Positions 51,898 to 64,000 of a DNA stretch of 64,000 bases are shown in pieces. Origin of the DNA: Ridgeia piscesae. Its lineage: Eukaryota > Annelida > Polychaeta > Sabellida > Siboglinidae. Both the position numbers and the translations under genes were made by a program. Location: positions 1 to 64,000 of the forward strand of contig JAODUO010001774.1 of NCBI GenBank assembly GCA_025642075.2, read 5' to 3'. How positions within the stretch are numbered: position 1 is the stretch's first letter; each line of letters begins with the position of its first letter. The notes below the pieces were generated by a model that saw only the letters and a program-made list of their open reading frames with translations, had not been told where the DNA came from and did no database searches.

Positions 51898-52652
51898 TTA
51901 CGACCCGTCGCTCTCGCGGATGTCTTTCAGTACCGTCACTAGTCCTCTCAGATGGTAGTACTGCGCCTCTGTCAGAAGTTCCCTCACGATGGTGACGTCA
52001 CTCGGCTGTTTGTCGTTCCTGAAGCCTCCGTCTCTCAAGTAGTTGAGGATGTACCGGAAGTGAGTGCCGTCGCAGTCAATGAAGTAACTTCCGTCTTCCT
52101 CTCGCTGGACGGAATGTCTGCCGCTGAACATGGCCGCCCACATCGAGTCATCGTCTCTGGTGAGGGTCAAGGTCGAGGTCGTGTAGAGATGACCACCGAT
52201 GTCCAGTTTGACCCGGCTCTCCTGGATCTTGTTGACCTCTGACATGTGTTCGGTCTCCATCTGTAGCTTTTCCGGTCTTCCACTAGTTGTTCTTCCTTAG
52301 CATTCAACTCTTTCTCCTTCTCGTCTACAACTCGGAGCTTCTCGTCAAGTTCATTCAGAGTCTCGTTGACTTTCTTAATGTTTGCATCCAGCTGGACAAT
52401 TCCACCGAAAGTCTCTTGAAGTGAGCAGGTGAATCCCTCAAACATCGACTTGACGGTCAGAGATAACACGTCCCTCTTTATCTCAGAGTGCGACGGACCT
52501 CCTGTGACACTGAGATACGTATCAAAGTATTCGATGGTGTGTTTCTTAGATGAGGTCGAGTCTGTTGTGAACCATGATCCGTTTGTGAACCATGATCCGT
52601 CCGCGCGGCAGACCTCCAGGGCGATGGTGTAGAGAGTCGACACATCCGCCCC
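51898..52652 (-). pseudogene. Coiled coil plus KCTD-type BTB exon, copy b, one-base frameshift
   Basis: The exon starts after TTTCGTACAG in phase 0. It encodes TLYTIALEVCRADGSW, EYFDTYLSVTGG, a helical stretch, a coiled coil (NELDEKLRVVDEKEKELNAK) and then a T1/BTB domain in a second frame (VKLDIGGHLYTTSTLTLTRD, AMFSGRHSV, DGTHFRYILNYLRDGG) to a natural stop. The frames meet at an AAAA run (52268-52271). One more A would give EDRK-KLQMETEHMSEVNK, as in copy c, so a single base is missing here or in the assembly. KCTD-type BTB domains commonly recruit Cullin-3 ligase. No N-terminal exon is recognised next to it, but the DUSP-like exon of copy c lies upstream on the same strand. If the missing base is an assembly error, this would be an intact functional exon. 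Confidence 0.75.
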
Positions 52653-52699
52653 CTGTACGAAACACCAGAGCATAGTTACAACTTTTGCAGCATAGATAA

Positions 52700-54940
52700 G
52701 ATTATGCGTTTTAATAGTGTTGTGTGTGTTCTAAACTTATTCTAAAACTGTCCCGCCCAAATAGGTTTCAACAACGCAGAAATAATTTGTAATTTACCTA
52801 TCCAATGTTTACAGAGACACCTCTATCTGCAATCATGTCCATTTAATTAAAGCTGCTCCCTCAACTCCTTTGCTAATCGCCAAACCGGTTCTTTTATGAC
52901 CAGATGTGTAATGTAGTTTAACTAGTATGCACAGTCAGTTAATTTTTTTAAATGCGTACTTGTCATTTTTTAATCGTAAAAAAGAATCGCCGTTACACCG
53001 GGTATAACTGGCGAAACAATCAGCAGCTGCCGACATCCTGTGCTTTTTGGGTCACGTGCTTTATGCGAGATCGACCTACTACGGCACAATAACAAATCGC
53101 ACGTGCTTTTGCGCGTCATGACTAAGATTCCAAAGGCAAAGTGATTCTTCTATGAAGGTACGCATTAAGTGCATTATCGCAGTTAGCAACAAGAGCGAGT
53201 AGTCGGAGGCTTATCCACTCTTGTGAACGTCTACTCGACGCGGATTCTCTAACTTGTACGATTATAATAATTATAAGTCTGACAGTGTCACTGACAAGGC
53301 AAGCCAGTTTGAATTGACAGTCACCATCCATATCGCTCGGCATCACTCAGCCAGACACAACCTGTGTTGATATGTACCGGTATTGTATTTGATTACGCAG
53401 GAACTCGTTTATAAACTTAGTAATTACGAAAGTACATATCCAGAGAGAATAGATGACGTGAGGGACGAAATGATAAAAAAATTGACATTTTAACAATCGA
53501 CAACATATATGTTATCAACATATTTTAATATGTCCATTTAAATATACATTGTTTTCATTCACATATTATCTTGAAAATGGAAAACTAGAATGACATTTGC
53601 ACTTGTATAATGCATATTATACCCAGTGTGCCAACACAGACATTAATGTACATACACTATGTGAGTCGGGTGGCATGGCTACGTAGATCAATTGTTTAAA
53701 TTACCTACAAAATGGTGCATTCTGAAGGATGTTTTAACTTATTCCCTGGGAAATAGAGAGGAAACAAATGCACTGCTACAAGTGTAAACATGTGTATAGC
53801 AAGAAATACCTATGAGGTGGCCATCCTGGCATATTTTGAGCAAATTGACTTAGACAAACACTGAGGTGGTCCACCTCACTCATCATATAGCAGGGGAAAT
53901 ACTGCAGCGATAGCTCAAGAAATCAATAATACAGTGTTGAAAAAGATAGACATACATTATGAATATTTTCTGAGGGAATGTACTGTTGGCATCACAATAA
54001 CCTTATTTTGTAATTTACAACATTTGCTTTGACCAGACATCCTCACATATTCATGTTTGATATAAAATGTCACAAATGAGTATGTGTACACCATGTAGTA
54101 GTTATTACATGACGTCATTATTTACTCCCAACTCCACTACCATGATGCATGTTTTTTGTTTATTGAAATTGAATACACGCTTTTCTTTACAGGTCAACAA
54201 AAAACTGAACAATGCTTACCACCACTAGTTCAACAAGTTAATTTGCTATACAGAACAGTTGTATCTGTGGACAAGACTATACAGCCATGAGCCGTGCAAG
54301 ATGCTGCATATTAAATGTGAATTATTCGAATGTCGACCAAATGAAGTGACCCCAGTTGTACTGTATGTTGCATCGTGACAAACTCCACAGTACTTGTGGT
54401 GTCTCTGGCTGGCTTCCATGCCGATTAGATACCCTGACTGACTAGAGACCAATGTAGAATGCAGAGTGCTTGACATGCGAATTTGGTGATGCCTGACTAG
54501 TTTTGCAGTTGGTGATGGAACGGTGGATGCCATGGTCTGTCAAATATGGCATGAGCCTTTGGTCAACCTCTCTCGACACTGAGGCAGGTTCGACATTCTT
54601 TGGTGAACTACATCAGCTTGGATATCGATGACATTGCTTGACTTCACTCTCTTGCGATACTAACCTGCTACATACTATATGTGACATAAACATTACATAG
54701 TTACAGTATTATAATAAATCACTGACATGTCGTAGTCATCTAAGCATAGGCCATAGTCTATGCCTGTCATACTCGTAGCATAGCTATACCTTGGTATTTT
54801 GTCATACCTTAGCATTGGCTGAATAAGCGCCAATTATGTTTGAAGGTAAACAATAACATAAATTTAATAAAAACAACATAAATATCAATGACGTATTACT
54901 CATACCCCTAAATATATATATACGTGATTATAGCTGAACA
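52700..54940. other. Interval without recognised gene
   Basis: A 95-codon - strand frame at 54533-54246 (MASTVPSPTAKLVRHHQIRM) has upstream open text in another frame (VIDIQADVVHQRMSNLPQCR). It could be a decayed transposase-like relic, but I recognise no family. The rest shows nothing. Confidence 0.3.
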
Positions 54941-54956
54941 ATTCGTAATTACTAAC

Positions 54957-55038
54957 CTATCTGGAAGAACATCTGTGCGAACGCTGCATGTGGACTGTAG
55001 TCAGTGACAGTGTAGAGTGTAGCCATTGTATCCGACAT
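54957..55038 (-). other. Possible first exon
   Basis: MSDTMATLYTVTDYSPHAAF is followed by a good donor (CAGATAG/GTTAGT). The ATG sits in a plausible context, but no following exon can be named. Confidence 0.2.
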
Positions 55039-55079
55039 TGTGACTAACCGCTCACCGGCCAACGGTGCCCGCAGCTTGC

Positions 55080-57400
55080 AAAAAAACAAAGGGCACTGTG
55101 ACTGTCACTGTTACTAAATCATGCTGTTCACTGCTTAGTTCCATATTCTTTCCCAACCATGCGTCGATGCTGTCTTTGTCTGCTTAATTTGCCGTGTTGG
55201 TGGCATAGAAAAATCATGTTTGTGCCTAAACTCGCTGTTCCTAAACGTAAACAACTCGACAGAGTGAAGGTCAATCTCGCCCCCCAAGCCTCGTTCGCCT
55301 GAAAACTAAAGCCTATTCGGCTTATAGCTCCATTTCCTTAGTTAGGTTTCGTACAGAGTTTCAATCGGCCCCGATCGAAACGAAAATCGAAATAGTTCAT
55401 ATTTATTTTATTAATTTCAGAAAAAAAGAAGTAATATGTATGCATAAACCAACTAGGCAATCATTAGGGAGTATTTGATACCTCCGCTTTTTGTGAAATT
55501 ACTAATAATCGCTAGAAGCAAACGATTTTTACGGGAATGAGTGGAGGGAGCTTTAATTTGGCCATAAATCACGATTCATTAAAATACGTTTGCGCAGTTA
55601 GTATTTCATAGTTGATATAGTTTTGCTATTTATCTTGAGCGTATTTTAAAATACAAACGAATGGACAACTTGCACTGCAATTCAGTCTTCCACTGGGAAT
55701 ATAAGATTCGTGAGAGTTGGTTCCGTCGGCGTTGTACTCTTGCTAATGTGTGTGGAATCTTACAATGGTATTTAACGTTGGCACGTGGCGTGACGTCAGA
55801 CATACTCCTGGTGATGTCGGTGCTCGTTTTTTCTCTTGGAGAATTCTGGAACAGCAAACAGTATGCTGACAATTGAAACACAATAATTTTTGTAAACTGT
55901 CATTGAATTATCAGCGATCCCCTGGGAACAGAAAGGAATGTGCCCACATGGTACACCAGAGGTAGAACTATGTGTGCCTTTTAAAAATGTTATGTGGCCG
56001 AAATCCGTTAAAATATATTGCCTAGCATGTGGTACTATGAACGTTTAAATGGTCTGGTAAATTTGAGCATGAAACGATACTTATACTACAAGAAGAAGAA
56101 GAAGAAAAAAAAAGAATTTGTTTTTATTTGACCATTATTTCAAAATGCATACACAATACATATCATATCCATGCCAAAAACAAATACTCAGAACAATACA
56201 AACATAAAAAACACAGCAAACATGGTAATAACGCATATATAATTAACAATACAACCTTAGAGTCAGGAAATTCCTCTCACACCGGGCTAGTCGCTAAAGA
56301 GGAGCCATCTTTCAGGAAATTTAATGTACAGAATAATGTCTTCATCTAGAATACATTCTTCCAGAAACAAACAAAAGAAAACACTTAACAAACAAAACAT
56401 AATAATTTTTATTATGAAGATGCATTTGCGCAGGTGACTCGATTATTGTGTCTCAAGGCACTGTTTTAAATATAAATACTGAATGAAGTTTATAGGTGGT
56501 TTTAGTTTCATAACTTTGCATACATGCATAGCAGTTTTGTCTAGTGCACGTTATTTAATAACTTTGCAAGAAATACAGTTTAACATACTTTACAAATTTG
56601 TATCATCATCTTTTTTATGTCTTACTTTTATTTTTGGGCATATATATTATATGCCTGATTTTCGTTATCAAAGGCATACATATTCTATTTATAAAGTTTT
56701 GATTTCATTATACACGTAAACCTGCGAATTAGTCCAAAGAGCGTGGCCATCTAACGGATTTCTTCTGGTTCGTGCACAGCCAGCTCTGGCTCGAGCAGTG
56801 ACATTACATACGTTTCGCCATAGTATCTTCTCGACAAAGTCACGCAGCCAAGCGAGAATAGGATACGCGAGACTACTTAGGCTACATCTCTATCCATTTT
56901 CGGGTAAAACCACCTACCCAGTAACAGTGCACAACCATGATAAAGTGCTGCCACCTCGCGGCGTCTGGTTAAACGAAGCTAGTAGGAACCGGTACGTTTA
57001 CACGTCATCTTTTCCATTGATGTTAATTGTGTCTAACTCTTCTGAATATTAGTGGCTGGTGTTATATATAAGCAGAAATATCTACGTCATATGTTCGGGT
57101 TACATGATGTTGATTATTTAATTACTAGACTATGTACATTAACCTGTAGTGATGACTGACCAGGACTACGATTACGTCCCTTGAAAATACTTAGTTAATC
57201 TAACGTTTACGTACGACACGGCGCAGCCATAGACATACTCACATAGTAAGTAGGGCTGCACCATGTACAAACTGCATAAACGTTATTTAAATATGGGTCT
57301 ACATATACAGTTATAGAATGAAACGTATACATACGTATATGTCACCCTTTTTTGTGATCCTAGGTATGAGCAAATGTTTCGTTTTGCAACCCTTCACAGC
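55080..57400. other. Gene-poor interval
   Basis: Short frames such as the 71-codon + frame at 55661-55876 have no recognised similarity and no supporting splice sites. Confidence 0.35.
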
Positions 57401-57487
57401 CCTACAACCCCACACGCTTTGGTTTCCTAGACGCCGCGAGATGGCGGCATATCGGCTTGTTGTCGTGGCTGGTTTTCGTCGAATGTC

Positions 57488-57732
<245 letters not shown>

Positions 57733-58112
57733 ATATATTAGACTGCCATCTATTACATATGCCCACCAAATACAAAGAAAATACATTAAATAGATTGGGT
57801 GCGTTTTGAGAAAAAATACATTAGGTTCTGCGGGATTTTTCTGGTGATCCAGACAACCCTACTAGTCATCTTTGCGTGACTTTTTGAATTAAATGTCCTG
57901 ATTTGGTAAACAAAATTGTCAACTTCACTGGACGAATTACACTAAAGCTTCTTTTATTACACAGTATATTGCATCCTTATCAAATATAGCACTAACAGCT
58001 AGAACGATGAATACTAACTATTATAGTTAACCCAAAGGAAGTGCGTAACGGAGTATAAGAAAATATGATTATAAATACACGAGTAAGTTGTTAGATATAT
58101 TCAGAAGATCCT

Positions 58113-59658
58113 TCAAAAGAACATGGCCACCAACATTGAGTCTTTGTCTCTGGTGAGTGACAGGGTCAAGGTCGTGTAGACATGTCCGCCGATGTCCAGT
58201 TTCACCCGGCTCGCGCGGATCTTGTTGACCTCCGTCATGCGCTGTATTTCCAGCAACAACTTATTCCGGTCTTCCCCCACCTTTTCTCTCTCCGTTTTCA
58301 GTTGCTCATCCTTCACCTTCAGTTTCTTTTCTTCCTCGTCTACAGCACGGCGCTTCGATCTGGTGAAGTTCCTTCTGCGTCTCGCTGATCTGTTTCATGT
58401 TCTCTCTCAACTCAGTCACCCCACCGACAGCCTCTTGAAATGTCTGGATGATTCCTTCGCACGTCGACTTGACAGTTACTGACAAATCATCTTCCCATGT
58501 GTTACTATATCGCGGACCTCCAGTGAGAGGGAGTTACTGCTTGAAGTAGTCCTCAGCATACTCTCTCGTGAGGTTACTATTCGGTCTGTACGTCCAGCAG
58601 ACCTCAAACGCAATGATATGTTCCCATGTTACCTGGATAAGAGACCGGAGACTATCATGAGTTATTGCTCCAATAGATACCATCAAATTATAAGTATTTA
58701 GTGGCAGCAATGCAAAATATTTCTTCGTTTTATCATCAACATGACCTACAGATAGATTTTTTTTATAAGCGTGCCTTACATAATTATGCTTTCACGACAT
58801 TTGTCATCTGTCTATACTAATTAAGCTACAAAGTAAGTGGGCACTATCATTATGTTCTATATGTTAAATATTAATCAAACATACGGAACAATATACGTGA
58901 AGATTCGACAACAACTAAAACTTACACAATAATATGGCTTTGGATACAGCTCAGGCAGAACACTGTCGATGGTAATTTTGCGGTTGAGTGCCGGGGTGAA
59001 ACGAGTGACGGGCAACTCCTGCCCGCGTTCGACATGGTAACACTTCTCCAGCTTGACGACATTGCGAACCTACAGCCGTGTCTTCCTGCCGGCCGGGACA
59101 ACGAACATTCGGCGAAGTAGCCACTCGATGTAGCCGCATTCCTCTCTTTTGTCGAATACATTCGGGTAGTTCACTTGTAAGCTGTACGAGCTCAGCAGAC
59201 ATACGTTGTAGATCCCCTGGGGATTATTTTGAAGGTGCTTCTCAATCCACGTACTATTATTTATGTACGGAGGCCAAGTGTATCCGCGTCGGCGCAGGTG
59301 ATGTGAGTCGGCGACACCAAACCACTCGACCCACTTGAGGATTATCTTCTCGTCCACCAGCATGTTGACATGGTCTGACATCGTCGCTATTGGGTGAGTA
59401 TATTGGGAAGCGTCGGGGGTTCCATAACCAGAATCACTCATGGTCAGACTGCCTGGTCGGCATTGGGGAGTGGCTCCCGCTGATAACTAACATACTCCTG
59501 CCATTTCGTATACCACTCTATCGCCATCACGTAACCGTACGTGCCTAGTGGCTGTCCCCCACCAAGTATGTGATGATACGACATTGTTCCTCAGCAGTCG
59601 GAGCGGTGTCAGTCATCCTCCCGTGTCCTGGCTGGATGCTGTTGTCTGGTAGTGGTTG
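58113..59658 (-). pseudogene. DUSP-Ubl-coiled coil-KCTD-type BTB gene, copy c
   Basis: Two exons: 59658-58926 (acceptor ATTGTTGCAG, donor GTAAGT) and 58632 to about 58113, joined in phase 0. The first encodes a DUSP-like domain (EEQCRIITYLV, GTYGYVMAIEWYTKWQEYV, VDEKIILKWVEWFGVADSHH) and a Ubl-like stretch (CGYIEWLLRRMFVVPAGRKT). The second has the EHIIAFEVCW segment, a coiled coil (EEKKLKVKDEQLKTEREKVG) and the start of a KCTD BTB domain (VKLDIGGHVYTTLTLSLTRD), cut off after AMF. Damage: a frameshift in the GGGGG run of the DUSP part, another before MSDSGYG, TAG in place of an expected Trp after GRKTRL, TAA in FKQ-stop-LPLT, a shift before the coiled coil, and the BTB truncation. DUSP domains belong to USP deubiquitinases and KCTD BTB domains to Cullin-3 ligases; the combination is discussed as a finding. 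Confidence 0.72.
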
Positions 59659-59699
59659 CTGCAACAATGAAATAAAAGGTGATGAAGGAAAGTGACCAG

Positions 59700-61730
59700 C
59701 AAGTCATTTAAAAGGTAAGTTCTTAAACAGCGCATGTAGTATCCAATCTTCAGGATTGCTCTAAGCATTGTACACTTTACTCCCTGGTAGACCTGTTTAA
59801 TCGAACACCATGTTTTATGCCTGTTTATAGATTTGGATGTCGTAATATTAGAGTCTCACAAATTATAAATATATTTACTCTACCACAGCGCAACTCTCTA
59901 AGAAAAATTAAGCCTAATATGGTTCTGCGTTGTCGCAGTGTAACAGTTAAGCATTCTCAGAATCGCCCCAATGGGGTTTTCAAAAGCCTGCTTCTAGTGA
60001 ATCAACGCACCAACTCCCCCCCCCCGAGAGGAGATATAGACTAAGCATGTGCTCTCCTCCCTCCCTCCCTCCCTCCCTCCCTCCCCCCCTCCCTCCCTCC
60101 CTCCCTCCCTCCCTCCCTCCCTCCCTCCTCCCTCCTCCTCCCTCCCTCCCTCCCTCCCTCCTCCCTCCCTCCTCCCTCCTCCTCCCTCCCTCCCTCCCTC
60201 CCTCCCTCCACCTACCCATTAGTCCCGATATAAGTGTTAGTATATAGCATTTTCAAATTGCGTAAAATGCTCTTTAAAGATGTTTAGTTTATTTAATGTT
60301 ATGTTTTTCGTAATCGTATGGTTACTTAATTAAATGACTGTCTATATGAGTCTATGTACTGCCAGAGGAATATTCCACAGTTTGTACATGTGCAGTTAAA
60401 TACGGGCTAATAGAAACGTTTATTTTGTTTTTAGAAGAGGATGCATCTAGATGGCCTTTTACACAGGCCACACATGTCGCCAAAGTTGACACGACACATT
60501 TGCTGCTGACCCTATGGCCCATATATATATATTTCACATTCCATCATTGATGCTTCGGCAGGAGTGCTGACCTGATGAGGTAAGTGGTTTGAAATATTTC
60601 ATAACTGTGTGGTCTTTATTGCTTGTAGTTTGTACAGCCCAGCCGCAGCCAGATTGCGAGAGCTCGTGTATGAGCCAATCAGAGTCGAGCTTATGTTGAG
60701 GCATGGCGTCTGATATTTCTGCACTGGCAACAGGCCACTGAGGTCAATGCAACGGGCTGTAGAACGTTGCTGTTCGATTTTGTCTTTCTGACTTTAAGTA
60801 CTAGATACAGTGACCATTTAGTGAACTATCATACAATGGATTGACAAGCATCTTCAGATATGTAGACAAGTTCATTATGTACTAATAAATGTTGAATTAA
60901 TGGTGGAAAAATAGCAAATGGCTTAATGGGTATACCAGTTAAAGCGTATCTTATTCTTGTAAACACAGCATTCCTTGTCTTAACTTATCCCTCACTCCAG
61001 ACGTAATTACCACTTGTATGCTTTTTCCCCAAGTAACATTCGACTTTATAACGAATCATGTCAGCTTTAGGACGCACAGCTTATCTAGATCAGTATACAT
61101 ATAAATACAAATATAATACAAAAATGAAAGAGATTGCTTTGTAACGATGTTTGTCCCTCTCACACGCACGCATGCCCGCTGACAGAAACACGCACATAAC
61201 ACACACGCATACACGCACGCACACATACACATACGTTCACGCACAAACAAACACGCACGTCAGCTTGCACAACCAAATGGTGTTATCTGTGATTATATCA
61301 GCTACTACATCAGTTAGTCTGGTTGTGAGCGGTATCCTATAATTAACCTAGACATTTTAATTACTTTGTCGGAAAATAGCTCAGATGAGCTAATGTTATC
61401 AAATTCACATGTATACATATAATTATCAGTTTTGTTTTACTTGTGTACAGAATCATTATTAAGAAAAACATAGTGCTTCAACAGCGTTTTTAGCATTATA
61501 AATGTTGCACACGAAGCATCCGCGTGACTCAGTTTCGTTATACGTTAGTGAGTGTTGTTTCCCGGGAAAGTCGACGTGTTGTGGTTAGACTACAAACTAC
61601 CGAATCGTGTCATTCGTATCACATTATGAAAATACTTTGGGACATTACCTAGTCTTCTTTTGAATACCTTATTTCGTTTTCATCACTGTTGGACAGTGAA
61701 TTGGGTTAGGTTCCTGAACATGGATTATCC
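59700..61730. other. Interval without recognised gene
   Basis: Contains a (CTCC)n microsatellite at 60048-60208 and a short CA/CGCA run at 61165-61258. No exon or RNA gene is recognised. Confidence 0.5.
60048..60208. repeat. (CTCC)n microsatellite
   Basis: About 160 bases of CTCC with a few CTC steps. Confidence 0.97.
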
Positions 61731-61739
61731 AAACTTGCG

Positions 61740-61985
61740 ATGGCTACAAAGGTGGAAGGCAGTATTTCAACTAATGATTTGCCATCGTATGTTTTAGATG
61801 GTTTATTTGATAGTTTTGGCGAAGAAATTAAACCAGATGATGATTATATTCGAAACAACGACGAATTTGGCGAACTTAATGAAACTGGCCGTGACAGCGG
61901 GATTGTTTATGATCGATATTCGGGCGCCAGTGGTGATAACAGTTACAGAGGAACCGTACCGTGTTGTCAATGTAATATATGCTAC
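61740..61985 (+). other. Possible N-terminal exon, unidentified acidic protein
   Basis: From ATG the frame reads MATKVEGSISTNDLPSYVLD, then a strongly acidic stretch (DDDYIRNNDEFGELNETGRD) before running into TA repeats at 62008. The composition is coding-like, and acidic N-termini are common in transposases such as piggyBac types. No catalytic region is present, so no family can be assigned. Confidence 0.3.
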
Positions 61986-62005
61986 TCGCTGATTATCCTA
62001 TTTCC

Positions 62006-62007
<2 letters not shown>

Positions 62008-62078
<71 letters not shown>

Positions 62079-62080
62079 AA
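62008..62080. repeat. (TA)n microsatellite
   Basis: TA units with two short interruptions. Confidence 0.95.
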
Positions 62081-62664
62081 CATCAATATTCATGAAATGT
62101 ACATTTGGTTCTCAAATCCTGACATGAAATGAGGTTGACAACTTTGCTGCATATTCACTGGGAATGGGGTCACAGCAGGGAAGGACCGTAGGACTGAAAT
62201 GGTTAATGTGTCAATTATCGCACATAATGTACAAGTACATATGCATAACACTGCATTAGATTAATTATATTATTATAATCAATTCAAAATGCAATCCATA
62301 CCAAAATCAGCGGGATTACTTAATATATATGTTATGGTGTTGAACATTTTAAGCAACTCTTCCCAGTAATCATTACACGAGAGTTAACGAACAGCCCGTG
62401 GCATTTATAAAAAAGAATGCTTTGTCGTTTCGCTGCACAGTGATGATTTTATATTTATCGCGCGTGCGTAGAAATATCAATCGGAACGTTGATCGAAGCT
62501 ATATCAATGAGGCATTTGTTTGACCCACGACGGATATGTCCAAACCACCGGAGTATTCTGTTTCCGATGACATCTGAGATGAATTTAGTGGTGAATGTCT
62601 CCTTGTTGAGTGTCTCCTTGCTGACCTAATTATGTATTCGTCTGTCTGCCCTTGTAATGCAGCG

Positions 62665-63370
62665 GCCGCGCCAAATAAATTAGATGCGCCCCTATCGGAG
62701 GTATAACAAGCTGGAACGGGTCTAATTTTGACAGTCTGGATCTCCAGTTTTTGAAAAATAATGTTGTTGTTGCAGCAAACTTATACAACATGTTGAATTA
62801 ACCCCTTGTGTGCGGCAACCTCTGAAACAAAACGTGTTCATTTACTTGCTTACTTTATAATATCAGCAAAAATAAACAACGTAGTCTGTGCGTTGTCACA
62901 AACAGAGGGTTAATGGACCATGTTATTCCCACTTCACCATGCTCAAACTGATTTTTCCAACAATGACACATCCTGGATGATGAAAAAAGTCAGGTCTGAC
63001 ACTGTTGTAACATGTAGTAGGGTGCTAGAAAATATGCTTCAGTTTGGACAAAATCACAAACAATCGCCATATGTTGGGTCTATTTTTATTGGGTCTGCTT
63101 TTCGGCATAAAACTGCCTAAAATATATTGCTACATGTCCATTTCAATGAAATACATTGAAATAACTACCAATTCTAAAAATAATAACAGAGCTGATTTCA
63201 TAAAATAAGCAAGTAACTGAAAACGTAATTTTTCCAGTGGTTGCCGTACACAAGGGGTTAATTCAGCATGTTGTACAAGTTTTCTGCAACTACAACATCG
63301 TTTTTCAGAAACTAGATTTCCAGACGGTCAAAATGAGACCGGTCACAGCTCGTTAATCCTCTGGTAGGGC
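62665..63370. mobile_element. Inverted-repeat element (MITE-like), TTAA-flanked core
   Basis: About 62690-62875 pairs with the reverse complement of about 63185-63365: GTACAACATGYTGAATTAAC, CCCCTTGTGTRCGGCAACC and ACTTGCTTAYTTTAT are shared. Inside the arms, TTAA at 62798-62801 and 63258-63261 bounds a 456-bp core starting CCCCTTGTGTGCGG and ending CCGTACACAAGGGG, the arrangement of piggyBac-type ends. The core's short 66-codon frame is not recognised as a transposase. Confidence 0.7.
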
Positions 63371-63599
63371 CATTGCCTTAAATAGAGCCCTTTTTCAGCT
63401 TCGGCCGCTGCACTATTGCAATATCTCGCTGGCAACGTATCTCAAAATGCCAAGAACCAGAAAATGGCCTGCAAGCGAATATTTTCCATCAGTAAACGCA
63501 ATTATCAACATTAATGCTAATTGGGAGACATTCCTACTAAGTTACAACTGTCGCTTTCGTTACAGCCACACTATATAAGATCTTTATTCATAAAATGTT

Positions 63600-64000
63600 T
63601 CGTCATGAAAATAAATAAAAAAATTATGGGTTGAAGTTGACAATGCCAGCCAAACAGAATTTGTGTTCAATATTTCAAAGATTTTATTTGGTGCGTTATA
63701 ACATTTAAGTTGAGAAGTTATATCAAATGCCCCAAATAAATATTTTATTCAAATTTACACACGGTAAACGCCATGGGAGCATTGACAGCAAATACACAGA
63801 ACCAGGAGGTTTATCTTTAATAGCTTTATTTGTATAGATATTATAAGTGGACAAAACGATGTACAATTAGACACACAAAACATATAATAACTCAATTATA
63901 CCGTATGTATATTTATAATATACCAATGCATCAAATAGCGTAAATTGCAGATTTCCTGCGCAGATGTTCTAATGTAATCTCACAGCAATAGGCATGGAAA
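63600..64000 (+). repeat. Dispersed repeat, copy 2
   Basis: Same orientation and order as 21705-22085, with point differences and small indels; runs off the window edge. Confidence 0.85.

Overview
The window is nuclear DNA of an invertebrate animal. The genes have short exons, GT-AG introns, TATA boxes and AATAAA signals. Between them lie long microsatellites, minisatellites, non-LTR retrotransposon fragments, a tRNA-derived SINE and DNA-transposon relics. A marine lophotrochozoan such as a mollusc would fit, but this is an inference; no sequence here fixes the species. Most long open frames in the window are translated microsatellites and are not genes.

The largest structure is an inverted duplication. 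A segment of about 7.9 kb at 150-8060 recurs in opposite orientation at 43300-51150, with about 35 kb between the arms. Each arm carries the same five-exon gene for a small secreted protein with a signal peptide and two PLAT/LH2 domains. The right copy (46572-50932, + strand, 254 residues) is open throughout. The left copy (5230-351, - strand) has identical exon lengths and intact splice sites but a TGG-to-TAG stop in exon 2. Both share a TATA box, a poly(A) signal, a SINE in intron 4 and a long 15-bp minisatellite in intron 3.

The spacer holds: a KCTD-type gene fragment (8.6-9.0 kb); a giant palindromic (foldback) element (9.2-14.0 kb); a decayed LINE (14.2-15.3 kb); unassigned exon-like stretches (16.3-17.3 and 22.9-23.2 kb); a deleted derivative of the foldback element among hairpin-bearing repeats (19.2-20.2 kb); and a four-exon, four-TM MS4A/CD20-like gene on the - strand (31858-23560, 174 residues). 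Intron 3 of that gene contains a 3.5-kb element with roughly 320-bp inverted repeats. The element carries the broken gene of a dispersed PIN/FEN-like protein family. From 32 to 43 kb there are mainly simple repeats.

Right of the second arm are two more copies of the KCTD-type gene (51.9-52.65 and 58.1-59.66 kb, - strand). The 59-kb copy shows an unusual order: DUSP-like domain, Ubl-like stretch, coiled coil, KCTD-type BTB domain. This joins a deubiquitinase-type module to a Cullin-3-adaptor-type module. All three copies carry damage (stop codons, a one-base deletion, truncation). The window ends with a TTAA-bounded inverted-repeat element (62.7-63.4 kb) and a second copy of a dispersed repeat also seen at 21.7 kb.
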